Source: Fluviicola sp. XM-24bin1
GTDB lineage: Bacteria; Bacteroidota; Bacteroidia; Flavobacteriales_D; Crocinitomicaceae
DNA length: 64,000 bases
Assembly (NCBI GenBank): GCA_003149635.1
Contig: QCWI01000010.1
Span: 1 to 64,000 of the forward strand
Direction: 5' to 3'
Part shown: one piece after another, positions 1-11,379 of the stretch
Layout of the letters: each line of letters begins with the position of its first letter
How positions within the stretch are numbered: the stretch's first letter is position 1
Program-made: the position numbers and the translations under genes
Notes under the pieces: model-generated
What the model was told of the DNA's origin: nothing
The model's database searches: none
What the model saw: only the letters and a program-made list of their open reading frames with translations

Positions 1-841
1 GACCACCGATGTGCAGTCCTTTTCGTTGACCAATGGTGTAGTAATGCGCACCTTGATGTTCGGCGACCACTTGACCTTGATCTTCTGAGAAATGATAAGA
101 AGACGCCAATTCCTTGACATTGCTAGCTTCAACAGGGATACTCTCGTAATCCACGAAGTCGGTCAGATCCTCAGGGATCTCAATAATATTCCCTTTTTTC
201 GGTTTTAACTGCTGTTGCAAAAACTGAGGGAGGCTGATTTTTCCTACAAAGCACAATCCTTGCGAATCCTTCTTATCTGCAGTGTGCAATCCGATTTGCT
301 GCGCAATTTCACGAACCTCCGGTTTTAAGAGCTCTCCAATAGGGAATAGGGCTTTCGCTAGCTGCTCCTGACGCAATTGACAGAGGAAATACGATTGATC
401 TTTATTTGGATCCTTTCCGGCAACCAAACCAAACGTACCATCTTCGTGTTCAATCTTTCGACAATAGTGCCCTGTAGCTACGTAATCAGCGCCTAACTGC
501 ATCGCAGCGTTCAGAAAGACATCGAACTTGATCTCGCGATTACAAAGCACATCGGGATTCGGTGTACGCCCCGCTTTGTATTCACTGAACATGTAATCTA
601 CAATGCGCTCCTTGTATTCTTTACTCAAGTCAATTACTTGGAACGGAATCCCCAGCTGCTGAGCGATAAGTAAGGCATCGTTCGAGTCGTCAATCCATGG
701 GCAATCATCGGATAAGGTAACAGATTCATCGTGCCAATTCTTCATGAACATACCGATTACCTCATATCCTTGCTCTTTCAGCAAATACGCCGTAACACTA
801 GAGTCTACACCTCCTGATAATCCAACAACCACTCGTTTCAT
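1..841 (-). CDS. mnmA: tRNA-specific 2-thiouridylase MnmA, partial (C-terminus beyond window edge)
   Basis: Reverse-strand translation from 841 begins [48 protein letters not shown]-loop and [14 protein letters not shown] motif typical of MnmA. Confidence 0.95.
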   Translation of the reverse strand, partial: MKRVVVGLSGGVDSSVTAYLLKEQGYEVIGMFMKNWHDESVTLSDDCPWIDDSNDALLIAQQLGIPFQVIDLSKEYKERIVDYMFSEYKAGRTPNPDVLCNREIKFDVFLNAAMQLGADYVATGHYCRKIEHEDGTFGLVAGKDPNKDQSYFLCQLRQEQLAKALFPIGELLKPEVREIAQQIGLHTADKKDSQGLCFVGKISLPQFLQQQLKPKKGNIIEIPEDLTDFVDYESIPVEASNVKELASSYHFSEDQGQVVAEHQGAHYYTIGQRKGLHIGG

Positions 842-1024
842 ACTGCAAAATTACAACAAAAAGGCAAGTTGATATGTTTAAGGAATGTTAAGGGTCTTAC
901 AGGGTCTAAATTCCTGTTTACTAAAAAAAAACAAAACCGATATTCATACATGTAACATTACACTTTACAATTGTGATTACATTTGTAAACTAAAGAATTA
1001 ACAATTGTTCCCAAGTGGATTCCA

Positions 1025-1765
1025 TTGAAACGGCACCTTTTTTGTAATTTCATTTTCATCAAACGCATTTTCGCAATAGCGATCATTTTAATGGGAAGCA
1101 TTTCCTACGCTCAAGACTGTGAACAGGTTTTGTTTTCTGGTACTATCAAGGACACTTTGCAGCCTCAAGGATTCTATAACCTTATGGTGGTGAATCGTTC
1201 TACAGGACGTGGAGTATTTGGTCAACCCAACGGAAATTTCAGTGTGTATGCTTCTCATGGAGACACGATAAGTCTTTCCGTTCGCGGATATATCCCTGTA
1301 AACGTGATAGTCGCCGCTGATTCCAATTGTCAGCATATTTCCAATTACTACATAGAAGGAAAGGCACAGGAAATTGCCGCTGTTGAAGTACGCCCGTTGA
1401 AGTCCTTACAAGAAATCAAGGAAGAACGTGAAGCTTTGGCCATGCGTGAGACAAGAACTGTAACGGGAATGGAAGTTATTCAAAGTCCTATAACAGCATT
1501 GTATCAGGCTTTCTCCAAGAAGGAACGCGCAAAACGCTGGGTAGCTGAACAGGAATACAAAGACGATCAGCGTCGAATCGTGAAAGAATTACTTCGCAAC
1601 TACGTAGCATACGAGATCATCGACCTTTCCAATGAAGAGTTTGATGAGTTCATCAGCTTCTTAAATCTGAACGATTCCTTCCTAAAAACTGCTTCAGAGC
1701 TGGAGCTCATACATTTTATCCAGGACAAATTCGAGCATTACAAGTTGTATAAAGAAGGCTTGTAG
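1025..1765 (+). CDS. Secreted carboxypeptidase-regulatory-like (CarboxypepD_reg-like) domain protein
   Basis: ORF with signal peptide; N-terminal 'FSGTIKDTLQPQGFYNLMVVNRSTGRGVFGQPNGNFSVYASHGDTISLSVRGY' is CarboxypepD_reg-like. Confidence 0.65.
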   Translation: MKRHLFCNFIFIKRIFAIAIILMGSISYAQDCEQVLFSGTIKDTLQPQGFYNLMVVNRSTGRGVFGQPNGNFSVYASHGDTISLSVRGYIPVNVIVAADSNCQHISNYYIEGKAQEIAAVEVRPLKSLQEIKEEREALAMRETRTVTGMEVIQSPITALYQAFSKKERAKRWVAEQEYKDDQRRIVKELLRNYVAYEIIDLSNEEFDEFISFLNLNDSFLKTASELELIHFIQDKFEHYKLYKEGL

Positions 1766-1791
1766 GCTGGTGCGTATGAATTACTTCTAAA

Positions 1792-2829
1792 ATGTCCCGA
1801 TCCTCAATCGTATTACTTTTTTCCTTTTTGTCATTAGCAGCTAATGCGCAGCGCGACTCCCTGCGTTCCTCAGAATTAAACGATCAAGCTGTTCTTTGGC
1901 TAATTCTGGAGGACTATCAAAAAGCACTGGTCACACTGGATTCAGCCATATTATTTGACTCTCTTAATGCCCAGGCATACGGCAACAGAAGCGCAGCTTG
2001 GGACGGTCTCGGAGTATTTGACGAAGCGCTATTAAACGTCAATAAAGCAATATCCATAGATTCGTTAAATGCCGCCCATTACTACAATCGCGGACTTTTG
2101 CTTAAGAACAATTATCAGTATTACCGTAGCGCTCTCGACTTCAAAAAAGCAATTAATTTAGACCCAAAGCATCTGCTATCTATTAATAAGTTGGCCTATT
2201 ACTATTTCGAGTTTAAGGAGGATTACGATAGCTGTAAAAAGGTAATCGAAGACTACATGTGGTACGGCACTACTAAAACAAAGAAAGATGCAGACTTGAT
2301 TGGACTGTACGGCTATCTTAAAATGAAAGAGGGAGATCTTCAAGGTGCTATTACCGAGTTTGATCTAGCCATTTCAATAGATTCAACAAGCGCTGAAGCG
2401 TATTTTAATCGTGGTTTGGTTTATTACAAACTAAAGAGATACAAGCCATCCATAGCGGATTATTCTAAGGCTATAGAACTCGGTCGATCGGCCCCTCAAA
2501 CGCATTATAACAGAGCCTTATCGTATGAGTACTTACGTGATTTTGAATCAGCTATCGATGATTATGATCAGGAGCTAAAAATGCATGGAGCAACTGCCAA
2601 CGCCTTTAATAACCGAGGTCGTTGTTTTATGATCTTGAATCAGTTCCAACCGGCATATGATGATTACATGAGAGCCCTGGAGTAGGAGCCCAACCGCCCA
2701 TTAACACTGCACAATCTTGGGTTACTGTATTTACGTCATGATCAGAAAGAGAAAGGGTGCGTCTACCTCCGAAAAGCGCTTGACCACGGATACCCGGATA
2801 GCTCTATTGCGGATGAATATTGTCCTTAG
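1792..2829 (+). pseudogene. TPR-repeat secreted protein interrupted by an in-frame TAG at 2683-2685
   Basis: ORF 1792-2685 with repeated TPR motifs; same frame continues after TAG as EPNRPLTLHNLGLLYLRHDQKEKGCVYLRKALDHGYPDSSIADEYCP* to 2829. Confidence 0.65.
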
Positions 2830-3740
2830 CGATACATCCCAATCCTCCAAAAGTGACGCGATCGCTCTGATCCACTTTCTCTGGCTACAATTTGATCGCC
2901 TCTGCGCTTTGTGATTGCCACTTTCATTAGGAACCATCGTCTTCCAAGGCAATAGCGCATGATTTCATCCACATGGGTCAATACTGCTACATTCATTGCA
3001 CCACGCATGCGCTGACTCCATCTAGGACTTAATGAGCGAATCGCCAAACCAAAACTGCTTTCTTCATACACAATGTGGTGCCAATACCCACTTGGCATGA
3101 ATAACGTTTCACCTTTTTCCAAGGTCACATCCAGTCCTTCAGCGTAAGCCATGGCAGGATATTTCTCAAAATTTGGATTGAGTGGATCCACCGAACTATG
3201 TACGCCAAAAGGATAGCGGTAGAGGTGTTTTGAATATTTGGGATGAAAGAGGATTACGCGCTTCTTACCAGTGATTTCTGTTAGAAAAACGTTAGAGAAG
3301 TCCATGTCTTGGTGAATGCGCGTTACGGCACCTTTTCCTCCAAAGAACACAAATGGAAGCTTTTTGATGTATTTGTTGGTTGTTTTTGGGAAATGAAAAT
3401 CTTGCTTCAATTCCGGCATGTGCTTGAAGATATTGAAAAGGAAAATTCGTTTTGTGGTGCTTCCTTCCTGAATCAATCGCAGATATTCACCGAAAGGCAT
3501 GGTCATATCCGCTGATTTGTACGAACGATCATCCTTGCGAACGGTCTTCTCATCGTCATAAACACCGACTTCGACATCACCGATAGACTCTATGAAATAA
3601 TCATACGTCCATTTGGAATAGAGCGCGTCATCTTGAAAGAAGTTTTTAATGATCACGGGCTTTTGCGAAATGAAATATTTCTTCTCAAATTCCTCACGCG
3701 TTATGTTTTCTACTCGATCAATTCTAGTGGTAAGATTCAT
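2826..3740 (-). CDS. Cupin-like (JmjC/Cupin_8) domain protein
   Basis: 304 aa; 'PVIIKNFF', 'TRIHQDMDFSNVFLTEITGKKRVILFHP', 'LFMPSGYWHHIVY' match cupin_8/JmjC-like proteins. Confidence 0.8.
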   Translation of the reverse strand: MNLTTRIDRVENITREEFEKKYFISQKPVIIKNFFQDDALYSKWTYDYFIESIGDVEVGVYDDEKTVRKDDRSYKSADMTMPFGEYLRLIQEGSTTKRIFLFNIFKHMPELKQDFHFPKTTNKYIKKLPFVFFGGKGAVTRIHQDMDFSNVFLTEITGKKRVILFHPKYSKHLYRYPFGVHSSVDPLNPNFEKYPAMAYAEGLDVTLEKGETLFMPSGYWHHIVYEESSFGLAIRSLSPRWSQRMRGAMNVAVLTHVDEIMRYCLGRRWFLMKVAITKRRGDQIVARESGSERSRHFWRIGMYR

Positions 3741-3885
3741 GGCTAGTCATTTCTGTTCAGCAATCCAAATCTATTTCAAATGTAAATTTTTCTATTCTTA
3801 AATACCGCATTTGAAATACACTGATTTGCGATTAACACGACTAAAACAAGTTCGAAGCGTGTTTCCCCTACCAGTACGTGCAAAA

Positions 3886-3915
3886 AAAAAGCCGTTCCTT
3901 TCGAAACGGCTTTGA
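3886..3915. terminator. Rho-independent terminator hairpin upstream of the cupin gene and downstream of the M1 peptidase
   Basis: AAAGCCGTTcctttcgAAACGGCTTT; minus-strand hairpin followed by T run (A9 on + strand). Confidence 0.8.
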
Positions 3916-3932
3916 TCTATAGAATGTTATGA

Positions 3933-6224
3933 TTATTTCTCATTCAGTTCATCCACACGCTTTTGACGCTGCATTGGATTTTCCATCGTTTGTTTCTGAC
4001 GGAACAACTGGAAACGTGTTGGTTGACGTTCTTCTGGCCAGCTGTTGTTGTTCAAGTCTGTATCTGCTGTCTCCAAGTATGGATCCAAGCGAATGTTTTC
4101 TACTTGCTTTTCGAACATGAATACTTTGGTGATTTCATGCTCGCTTCTGCGCCAAACTTCCGCTGGAATACGAATCACTTCTTCTGTACCATCTGCAAAA
4201 GTAAAGCGAAGGATCAACGGCATTGGAATTCCACCGATGTTTGTGAATTTCAACTCGTAGAATTGCATTCCAGAGTTCAATAACTCCAATTCCTCCTCTG
4301 TCAATCGCTCTTTAAATTCTTCGTAATCCTTACGATGCAATGCATCAACCTCGTAGATATCACGCTTCGCGTAGAAATCATCGATGTTGTCGTCGCGCTC
4401 ATTCACCGTTTCTTCGATTTGCTCTCGATTGCGTGTATCTCCAATAAATTCGTCTGCATTGTCATCCGATTCTTTCTGAGCGGCCTTTTCAATTTCCGGA
4501 TTCATCGTGTTCAATTCATACCAGTTCACTTCATCTAAGCTGATATCCACGTGATCTGTTGTAAAGAACCAAGCTCTCCAGAACCAATCCAAATCTACTG
4601 CAGATGCATCTTCCATAGTACGGAAGAAATCGGCAGGAGTAGGGTGTTTGAATGCCCATCGCTCACAGTAAATCTTAAAGGCATGATCGAACAATTCGCG
4701 CCCCATTACTGTTTCGCGTAGAATGTTCAATGCCGTTGCCGGCTTACCATAGGCGTTGTTTCCAAATTGCCAGATTGATTCAGAGTTCGTCATGATAGGA
4801 GAGATGTAGTCTTTGTCTCCACGCATGTAATCTGCAATCATATACGCAGGCCCTCGACGTGAAGGATATCCACGTTCCCATTCTTGCTCAGTTAGGTATT
4901 GCACGAACGTATTCAAACCTTCATCCATCCATGTCCACTGGCGCTCATCGGAGTTGATGATCATTGGGAAGAAGTTGTGTCCAACCTCGTGAATAATCAC
5001 GCCCCACATTCCGTACTTTGTTCTTTCTGAATACGTTCCATCTGCTTCCGGACGACCTCCATTGAAACAAATCATTGGGTATTCCATTCCGATCCACTTC
5101 GAGTGTACCGAAATCGCAACTGGGTAAGGGTAATCAACTGTAAATTTCGAATATGTCTTTACCGTATGCGCTACCAATTTTGTAGAATAACGCTCCCACA
5201 AAGGGTTTCCTTCTTTCGGATAATACGACATACAAAGAATATCTTTCCCTGCTACCGGTTGATTTTGAGCATCCCAAATGAACTTTCGAGAAGATGCAAA
5301 TGCAAAGTCACGTACGTTTTCAGCTTTGAAAATCCATGTCTTTTCACCCTCGGCCTTTTCTTTTTCGTTCGCTTCTGCTTCCTCTTGAGTAACGATCATC
5401 ACCGGTGAATCAGAAGAACGTGCCTTCTTCAAACGAGAACGCTGCTCCGATGTCAATACACTGCTTTCGTTTTGCAAAACTCCCGTAGATCCTACAATGT
5501 GATCTGAAGGAACTGTAATTGCTACTTCGTAATCACCAAAGGCCAATGCGAACTCACCGCGACCTAGAAATTGCTTGTTTTGCCATCCTTCTACATCGTT
5601 GTAAACACACATTCTTGGGAACCACTGTGCGATCGTATAGAGGTAGTTGTCTTCTTCTTCGAAGTATTCGTATCCAGAACGACCTCCAATTTTCATTCGA
5701 TCGTTGATGTTGTACCACCATTTGATGCGGAATGAGATACTTGCTCCATCTTTCAAAGGTGTATCCAAATCAATACGCAACATCGTTTTATTGATGGCAT
5801 ATTTCAAGTTTTTCCCTGAAGGTGTTGTTACTTCTTCAATCTTAAATCCTCCATCGAATTCGAACGTTTTGCGCGCCACATCACCAATAGAGCGGAAGTC
5901 TTCCATTTTCTCAATGGTAATCAACTTCGAATCAGAATCCTGAGCTCTCATGTTCTGATCCAACTGAATCCAAAGGTATTCCAACTGATCCGGTGAATTA
6001 TTGGTGTAGGTAATCTCCTCTTCACCGTAAATACGCTGTTCTTTATCGTCCAAGCGCACTTCAATGTCATAATCTGCCTTTTGCTGGTAATATGCGTGAC
6101 CTGGGGCTCCGGCTGCGTTTCTGTACTCATTCGGAGTGGGTAACTCTTCCCCCAGTTGTGCGAATCGGTTTTGAGCAAATGTCAATCCCGGAAGCAATAC
6201 CGCTGCAAGTAAGATTTTCTTCAT
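3933..6224 (-). CDS. M1 family metallopeptidase (aminopeptidase N-like), secreted
   Basis: 763 aa with signal peptide; HEVGHNFFPMIINSDERQWTWMDEGLNTF carries HExxH-x18-E. Confidence 0.92.
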   Translation of the reverse strand: MKKILLAAVLLPGLTFAQNRFAQLGEELPTPNEYRNAAGAPGHAYYQQKADYDIEVRLDDKEQRIYGEEEITYTNNSPDQLEYLWIQLDQNMRAQDSDSKLITIEKMEDFRSIGDVARKTFEFDGGFKIEEVTTPSGKNLKYAINKTMLRIDLDTPLKDGASISFRIKWWYNINDRMKIGGRSGYEYFEEEDNYLYTIAQWFPRMCVYNDVEGWQNKQFLGRGEFALAFGDYEVAITVPSDHIVGSTGVLQNESSVLTSEQRSRLKKARSSDSPVMIVTQEEAEANEKEKAEGEKTWIFKAENVRDFAFASSRKFIWDAQNQPVAGKDILCMSYYPKEGNPLWERYSTKLVAHTVKTYSKFTVDYPYPVAISVHSKWIGMEYPMICFNGGRPEADGTYSERTKYGMWGVIIHEVGHNFFPMIINSDERQWTWMDEGLNTFVQYLTEQEWERGYPSRRGPAYMIADYMRGDKDYISPIMTNSESIWQFGNNAYGKPATALNILRETVMGRELFDHAFKIYCERWAFKHPTPADFFRTMEDASAVDLDWFWRAWFFTTDHVDISLDEVNWYELNTMNPEIEKAAQKESDDNADEFIGDTRNREQIEETVNERDDNIDDFYAKRDIYEVDALHRKDYEEFKERLTEEELELLNSGMQFYELKFTNIGGIPMPLILRFTFADGTEEVIRIPAEVWRRSEHEITKVFMFEKQVENIRLDPYLETADTDLNNNSWPEERQPTRFQLFRQKQTMENPMQRQKRVDELNEK

Positions 6225-6229
6225 TCTTC

Positions 6230-6727
6230 CTAGTTTTCGATGTATATCTGTTTGGTTTTATTCATTGGTGTAAAGGCCGCTGTGTAGGTTTGTCCCATGT
6301 GGTACAGCGTCACTTTGTTCTGTTGCTCTGGAAAATCATCCATCAACAAATCGTATCGTATCGATAATTCTTCTTGAAAATCAATGGATTCTGATTCGAA
6401 ATACCAATTAGAGGTACCGTCCATCGAAACTTCATTCCCCATAAACTTGAGAACACTCTTCTGGTCTCCGCTTTTTACGGTGAAATGTGCATTTACGTAC
6501 TTTTCGATGATTTCAATCTCTTCTTTGCTGATGCTGGCCATATTCCCAATAGGGGTACCATTTTCCTCCAATGCCCGCTCGAAATCGTGGGTCGTAACGG
6601 TCAATGTCGCCTCAATTCTTTGAGAAACCGCATTGTATTCCATTTCCACAAAGCTGAAAAAGTAATCGTGCGCCTGAGATACAAGGGGCATAGCCACGAT
6701 AGATACTATGAGGAGAAGAGTCTTCAT
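6230..6727 (-). CDS. DUF6702 family protein
   Basis: 165 aa, signal peptide, 'HDYFFSFVEMEYN...LTVTTHDFERALEE' pattern. Confidence 0.7.
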   Translation of the reverse strand: MKTLLLIVSIVAMPLVSQAHDYFFSFVEMEYNAVSQRIEATLTVTTHDFERALEENGTPIGNMASISKEEIEIIEKYVNAHFTVKSGDQKSVLKFMGNEVSMDGTSNWYFESESIDFQEELSIRYDLLMDDFPEQQNKVTLYHMGQTYTAAFTPMNKTKQIYIEN

Positions 6728-6825
6728 TTTCGGTACACTAAATTACGAATTTCTTTATCCAGAGATGTTACCGCTTATACTATATAGTGTAATTTTGTCC
6801 CTTTTGAATTGTAAGACTATTGGTT

Positions 6826-7611
6826 ATGAAAATCGGAATTATCGGATGTGGAAACTTAGGGGTATCAATACTTGAAGGGATTACCTCTAAAATGCCTGAA
6901 ATTGAAGTTTTTGCATCTAAGAGAAACGTAGCTTCAATTGAGAAATATGCTTCAGACAAAGTGACGGTAACTACTGATAATCGCGCGTTAATTGAGCAAT
7001 GCGATGTACTTATATTCGCCCTCAAGCCATATACCGTTTTACCATTCATCCAAGAACATCAAAAACACCTTGATCCAAAGCGTCATACTTTGGTATCGGC
7101 GGCGACCGGGATTTCCATAGAAGAGATCTCTGTCGCAAGTGGAGGCGGATTGGGAATTTACCGCGCTATGCCGAATACTGCTGCAGCTGTTAACGAATCG
7201 ATGACCGCGCTTTCCAGCAATGAAGATCCGCTGAATCGCGAAGCGCTGGTGACAGAGATTTTCGATGGATTGGGCACAACAGTTCGCATTGATGAATCCC
7301 TCATGGACGCAGCGACCATACTCGGAGCTTGCGGTGTGGCCTACGTTTTACGTTTTATGCGTGCCATGATTCAGGGTGGAATTGAAGTTGGATTCGACGC
7401 CAAGACAGCTACGCAAATCGTAAGTCAAACGATGAAAGGAGCATCGGAATTGATCTTACAAAAAGGATCACATCCAGAGCAAGAAATCGACAAGGTAACC
7501 ACGCCAAAAGGCTGTACCATTGTAGGATTGAACGAAATGGAACACTCAGGTTTTAGCAGTTCTCTGATTAAAGGGATTACTGCGAGTTATGAGAAAATCG
7601 CTCAGGATTAA
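6826..7611 (+). CDS. proC: Pyrroline-5-carboxylate reductase
   Basis: MKIGIIGCGNLGVSILEGI...; NAD(P)-binding Rossmann; 'RAMPNTAAAVNESMTAL', 'QIVSQTMKGASELIL...TTPKGCTIVGLNEME'. Confidence 0.93.
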   Translation: MKIGIIGCGNLGVSILEGITSKMPEIEVFASKRNVASIEKYASDKVTVTTDNRALIEQCDVLIFALKPYTVLPFIQEHQKHLDPKRHTLVSAATGISIEEISVASGGGLGIYRAMPNTAAAVNESMTALSSNEDPLNREALVTEIFDGLGTTVRIDESLMDAATILGACGVAYVLRFMRAMIQGGIEVGFDAKTATQIVSQTMKGASELILQKGSHPEQEIDKVTTPKGCTIVGLNEMEHSGFSSSLIKGITASYEKIAQD

Positions 7612-7715
7612 TAATGAATAAGGAATCATGAATATTGAATAAGAAATAATGAATCAGACCTCAAAAGCCACATTTATTATTCTTTATTTCAACTATTTCT
7701 TATTCTAATTATTTC
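7610..7715. repeat. Dispersed 'AATAAGGAATCATGAATA' repeat, with inverted copy
   Basis: taatgaataaggaatcatgaatattgaataagaaataatgaat ... attattctttatttcaactatttcttattctaatt. Confidence 0.75.
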
Positions 7716-8361
7716 CTTTCGCGTAATCTGCTAGGAATTTTTCCAATCCTGAATCGGTAAGTGGGTGATTCAATAATGCCATGATTGCTTTCAACGGAAC
7801 CGTAGCAACGTCTGCACCGAGCTCTGCGCACTGAATGATATGCATTGGATGACGCACGGATGCCGCTAGAATCTCAGTATCAAACGTATAGTTGTTGTAA
7901 ATCACTCCGATTTGCGCGATCAAATCCATTCCGTTGGAAGAGATATCGTCCAAACGACCTAGGAAAGGCGAGATGTACGTAGCTCCTGCTTTTGCTGCCA
8001 AAAGCGCTTGTCCAGCAGAGAAAATCAAGGTACAATTCGTTTTGATTCCTTTGGATGAGAAGTACTTGATCGCTTTCACGCCATCTTTGATCATCGGCAC
8101 CTTCACTACAATGTTTGGGTGTAGAGACGCCAAATGCTCTCCTTCTTTAATGATTCCTTCGTAATCAGTAGAAATTACCTCTGCACTAATTGGCCCATCA
8201 ACGATGTTGCAAATATCGATGTAATGCTGAATGATATTGGCTTCTCCAGTAATTCCTTCTTTCGCCATTAGGGAAGGATTGGTTGTTACTCCGTCAAGGA
8301 TTCCAAGATCATTAGCTTCTCTGATTTCATCAAGGTTTGCTGTATCGATAAAGAACTTCAT
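7705..8361 (-). CDS. fsa: Fructose-6-phosphate aldolase / transaldolase-like protein
   Basis: [36 protein letters not shown], 218 aa. Confidence 0.93.
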   Translation of the reverse strand: MKFFIDTANLDEIREANDLGILDGVTTNPSLMAKEGITGEANIIQHYIDICNIVDGPISAEVISTDYEGIIKEGEHLASLHPNIVVKVPMIKDGVKAIKYFSSKGIKTNCTLIFSAGQALLAAKAGATYISPFLGRLDDISSNGMDLIAQIGVIYNNYTFDTEILAASVRHPMHIIQCAELGADVATVPLKAIMALLNHPLTDSGLEKFLADYAKGNN

Positions 8362-8478
8362 ATGTGCACAATTTTATTTGTCTCAAATGTACATAGAGTT
8401 CATCCTGTAACGAGTTGTTGTACGAGATACTTATACACGATTTTTGAACAGTCCGACTACCAATGAATCTTCTAGACC

Positions 8479-9090
8479 TTATTCGAATCTAGTCCGCACT
8501 TGAACAGGAATAATTTGATCTAATTGGCTTTTCATGTCTTGATCAAGTCGTACGTATTTCCATGTTTTAGTTTTTTCGTTGGCAATCGCATACATCTCTT
8601 CTTCGATAGAATAACCAATGGTCTCTGCATCAATCTCCTCGGGTTCAACACCTTTTTGAGTAAAGGCTTCTAAGAGCATATCTTTTTGAAGCAACATCAT
8701 TCCAGACAAGGAAATTTTAGTTGAGCTCTTGATATTAAGCTTGCAGTAGTAGTGATCATCATGAAACGCAACATCCGACATCTTAAGAATTTGAAACTCG
8801 TCAAATTGCATATCCATGCCCATCTCGTTCATTTGCTCCATTTGCGCAATTAAGATCTCTTTTGGAACAATTCTTAGCATTTGTTCTGGTATATAGTCCG
8901 CAACACACTCATAGTCCTCATGGTTCAAACAAGCCACAAACTCTAATAAGTCATGTTTGAATTCATTTTCTAGTTCTTCACGATCCCATTCTATTTCCTT
9001 TTCGTCTTTGTCAGATGGTTCTTTATCATTAGGATTACTGCCACACGCAGTTAGGACGAAAAGTGCAAGTATAAAGAGTGAATATTTCAT
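8479..9090 (-). CDS. Hypothetical lipoprotein
   Basis: 203 aa; lipobox 'FVLTACGSN'. Confidence 0.7.
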   Translation of the reverse strand: MKYSLFILALFVLTACGSNPNDKEPSDKDEKEIEWDREELENEFKHDLLEFVACLNHEDYECVADYIPEQMLRIVPKEILIAQMEQMNEMGMDMQFDEFQILKMSDVAFHDDHYYCKLNIKSSTKISLSGMMLLQKDMLLEAFTQKGVEPEEIDAETIGYSIEEEMYAIANEKTKTWKYVRLDQDMKSQLDQIIPVQVRTRFE

Positions 9091-9159
9091 GTGATTGAAT
9101 TTATAGTAAAGGTAAGGAATGATGAGATGTGAATTATGAATTGTGGCTTTAATAAGGAA

Positions 9160-9232
9160 TCATGAATAAGAAATAGCGCCAGCTATTGAGTAGTGAGGCC
9201 GAGCTAGGTGGGCGAGATAGCGGAAGGACACA
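9160..9232. repeat. Dispersed intergenic repeat, copy with GC-rich module
   Basis: aataaggaatcatGAATAAGAAATAGCGCCAGCTATTGAGTAGTGAGGCCGAGCTAGGTGGGCGAGATAGCGGAAGGAC; near-identical to 12090-12160. Confidence 0.9.
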
Positions 9233-9351
9233 TTAGATAAATAAGGAATAAGAAATAATGAATAACGATGATTGAAGCAGTGGGAGTTCCAGTATGAGTC
9301 TGGAAGAGGGAAGAGGGTAAGAGGAAAGAGTGATGAGAATTTAGGATAAAA

Positions 9352-9458
9352 AAAGAGGGGCAAGCTACTCATATCGCACCGCTACAACCTCATACCCTTG
9401 CTACGTTCCCGTCCTGGGGGATTCAGAGGGAGCTGGTCGTACAAGACTTACCCCAGCC
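9352..9458 (-). ncRNA. ffs: Bacterial small signal recognition particle RNA (4.5S)
   Basis: Minus strand GGGGTAAG...CTTGTACGACCAGCTCCCTCTGAATCCCCCAGGACGGGAACGTAGCAAGGGTATGAGGTTGTAGCGG...CTTGCCCCTCTTTTTTT; conserved apical loop, paired 5' GGGGTAAG / 3' CTTGCCCC, then T run. Confidence 0.85.
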
Positions 9459-9667
9459 GCAAAAGTAGTAGGTTTCTTTAAATTGACAAGAGCGTCCGAA
9501 GCATTTTTTAAACTTTTCCTCATTTTGAGCTTTACGGTTATGAAGAACGATGTCTAAAGCACGAGAATGGAACTAGCTGGTTTAACCGCAAAGGCGCAAG
9601 CGCGAGAGGTTTTGCTGCATAGAAGTGCGCAAAGATCGAACAAGTTCGATGAAAAGATGATTCAATA

Positions 9668-9699
9668 AAAAAGTCCGAATCTTTCGAGACGGACTTTCA
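9668..9699 (-). terminator. Rho-independent terminator of ferredoxin gene
   Basis: AAAGTCCGaatctttcgagaCGGACTTT with T run on minus strand. Confidence 0.75.
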
Positions 9700-9717
9700 T
9701 TAATGGGTTGGAGATGA

Positions 9718-10104
<387 letters not shown>

Positions 10105-10196
10105 TTATTCTGAACTAACTCAAGAATAAAAAAATGGACAATGAATCGTTGATATCGTATTGATTTCAAGCAACAGAAATCTATTAATTTTGCAGT

Positions 10197-11240
10197 GTGA
10201 ATCAAGAAACAATCATAAAAGGCTTTGCTCAGCTGGGGAAACTCATGCGTGCATTAGGTAGCGATCAGACCTGGTCGGATTTCTCCATCGGTGTTACGGA
10301 ACAAGAGTACGAATCACTTCAAATTACCATAAACAAACAGTTTTCGTTGAACGGTTGGTTTGTGAAAGAGAACGTAAAACACAGTATGTTAGCTCTTGGA
10401 AACGAGTTAACAGAGGAAAGCTTATCCAACTGGACAGCAGATTATTCTTATGCCGAGCAACCAAAGAAAGTGGCCGTGATCATGGCGGGAAACATTCCAT
10501 TGGTTGGATTTCATGATTTTCTGTCGGTATTAATCTCCGGGAGGCATGTTGTTGCCAAGTTGAGCAGTGATGACTCCACTTTGTTACCAAAACTAGCTGG
10601 GCATTTGATTGAATTCACGCCGGAATTGAAATCCAGAATTACATTTTCTCACGGCCCGATAGGTAAGGTGGATGCTGTAATCGCAACAGGAAGCAACAAT
10701 TCGTTAAAGTATTTCGAGCAGTATTTCGGAAAGTATCCGCATATCTTTAGGAAGAATCGTACGTCCGTTGCCGTGCTAGATGGAAGTGAATCCAAAGAAC
10801 AATTGTTCGAATTGGGGAAAGATATCTTTCAATATTTTGGTCTTGGATGTAGAAACGTGTCGCATTTAATGATCCCGAACGACTATGATTTGAACCGATT
10901 CTTCGAAGCGATTGTCGATCACGGAGAGGTCATCAACAACAACAAATACGGTAACAATTACGACTACAACAAAGCCGTGTACCTAATGAACAAAGCCGAA
11001 TTGCTGGACAATAATTTCGTATTGTTGCGTGAATCAGAAGATTTGTTTTCGCCGCTCTCAATGATTCATTATCAACGTTATACTGATTCAAATGAGGTGG
11101 AATCTTACCTTTCCAAGTATCAAGAAGAACTTCAAGTAATCGTTGGGAATTCCTACACGCCTTTTGGAAAAGCTCAAGCGCCCGCATTAAATGACTATGC
11201 TGATGGGGTAGATACGATGCAGTGGCTTTCGGAACTTTAA
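10197..11240 (+). CDS. Acyl-CoA reductase (LuxC family)
   Basis: 347 aa, GTG start; 'VAVIMAGNIPLVGFHDFLSVLISG', 'GLGCRNVSHLMIP'; divergent from ferredoxin. Confidence 0.85.
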   Translation: MNQETIIKGFAQLGKLMRALGSDQTWSDFSIGVTEQEYESLQITINKQFSLNGWFVKENVKHSMLALGNELTEESLSNWTADYSYAEQPKKVAVIMAGNIPLVGFHDFLSVLISGRHVVAKLSSDDSTLLPKLAGHLIEFTPELKSRITFSHGPIGKVDAVIATGSNNSLKYFEQYFGKYPHIFRKNRTSVAVLDGSESKEQLFELGKDIFQYFGLGCRNVSHLMIPNDYDLNRFFEAIVDHGEVINNNKYGNNYDYNKAVYLMNKAELLDNNFVLLRESEDLFSPLSMIHYQRYTDSNEVESYLSKYQEELQVIVGNSYTPFGKAQAPALNDYADGVDTMQWLSEL

Positions 11241-11242
11241 TG

Positions 11243-11325
11243 TTGAATCATGAATAAAGAATAATGAATAGATGTTTTCTCTAACGCATTCATTATTACT
11301 TATTCAATATTCCTTATTCCAGAAC
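11243..11325. repeat. Dispersed repeat, inverted pair
   Basis: gaatcatgaataaagaataatgaatag ... cattcattattacttattcaatattccttattcc. Confidence 0.75.
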
Positions 11326-11379
11326 GTTAGTTTGGTATCCTATTTGTTATTGTAACAGAAACGCGATAACTTGTTTACA

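Noticed and set aside
4335-5943. Small plus-strand ORFs opposite the M1 peptidase and other antisense ORFs in the track
   Set aside because: They lie antisense within clear coding genes, lack recognisable domains, and are expected by chance in open antisense frames.
9160-9372. 70-aa minus-strand ORF
   Set aside because: Overlaps the dispersed repeat and the SRP RNA 3' end; low-complexity composition, not a credible protein.
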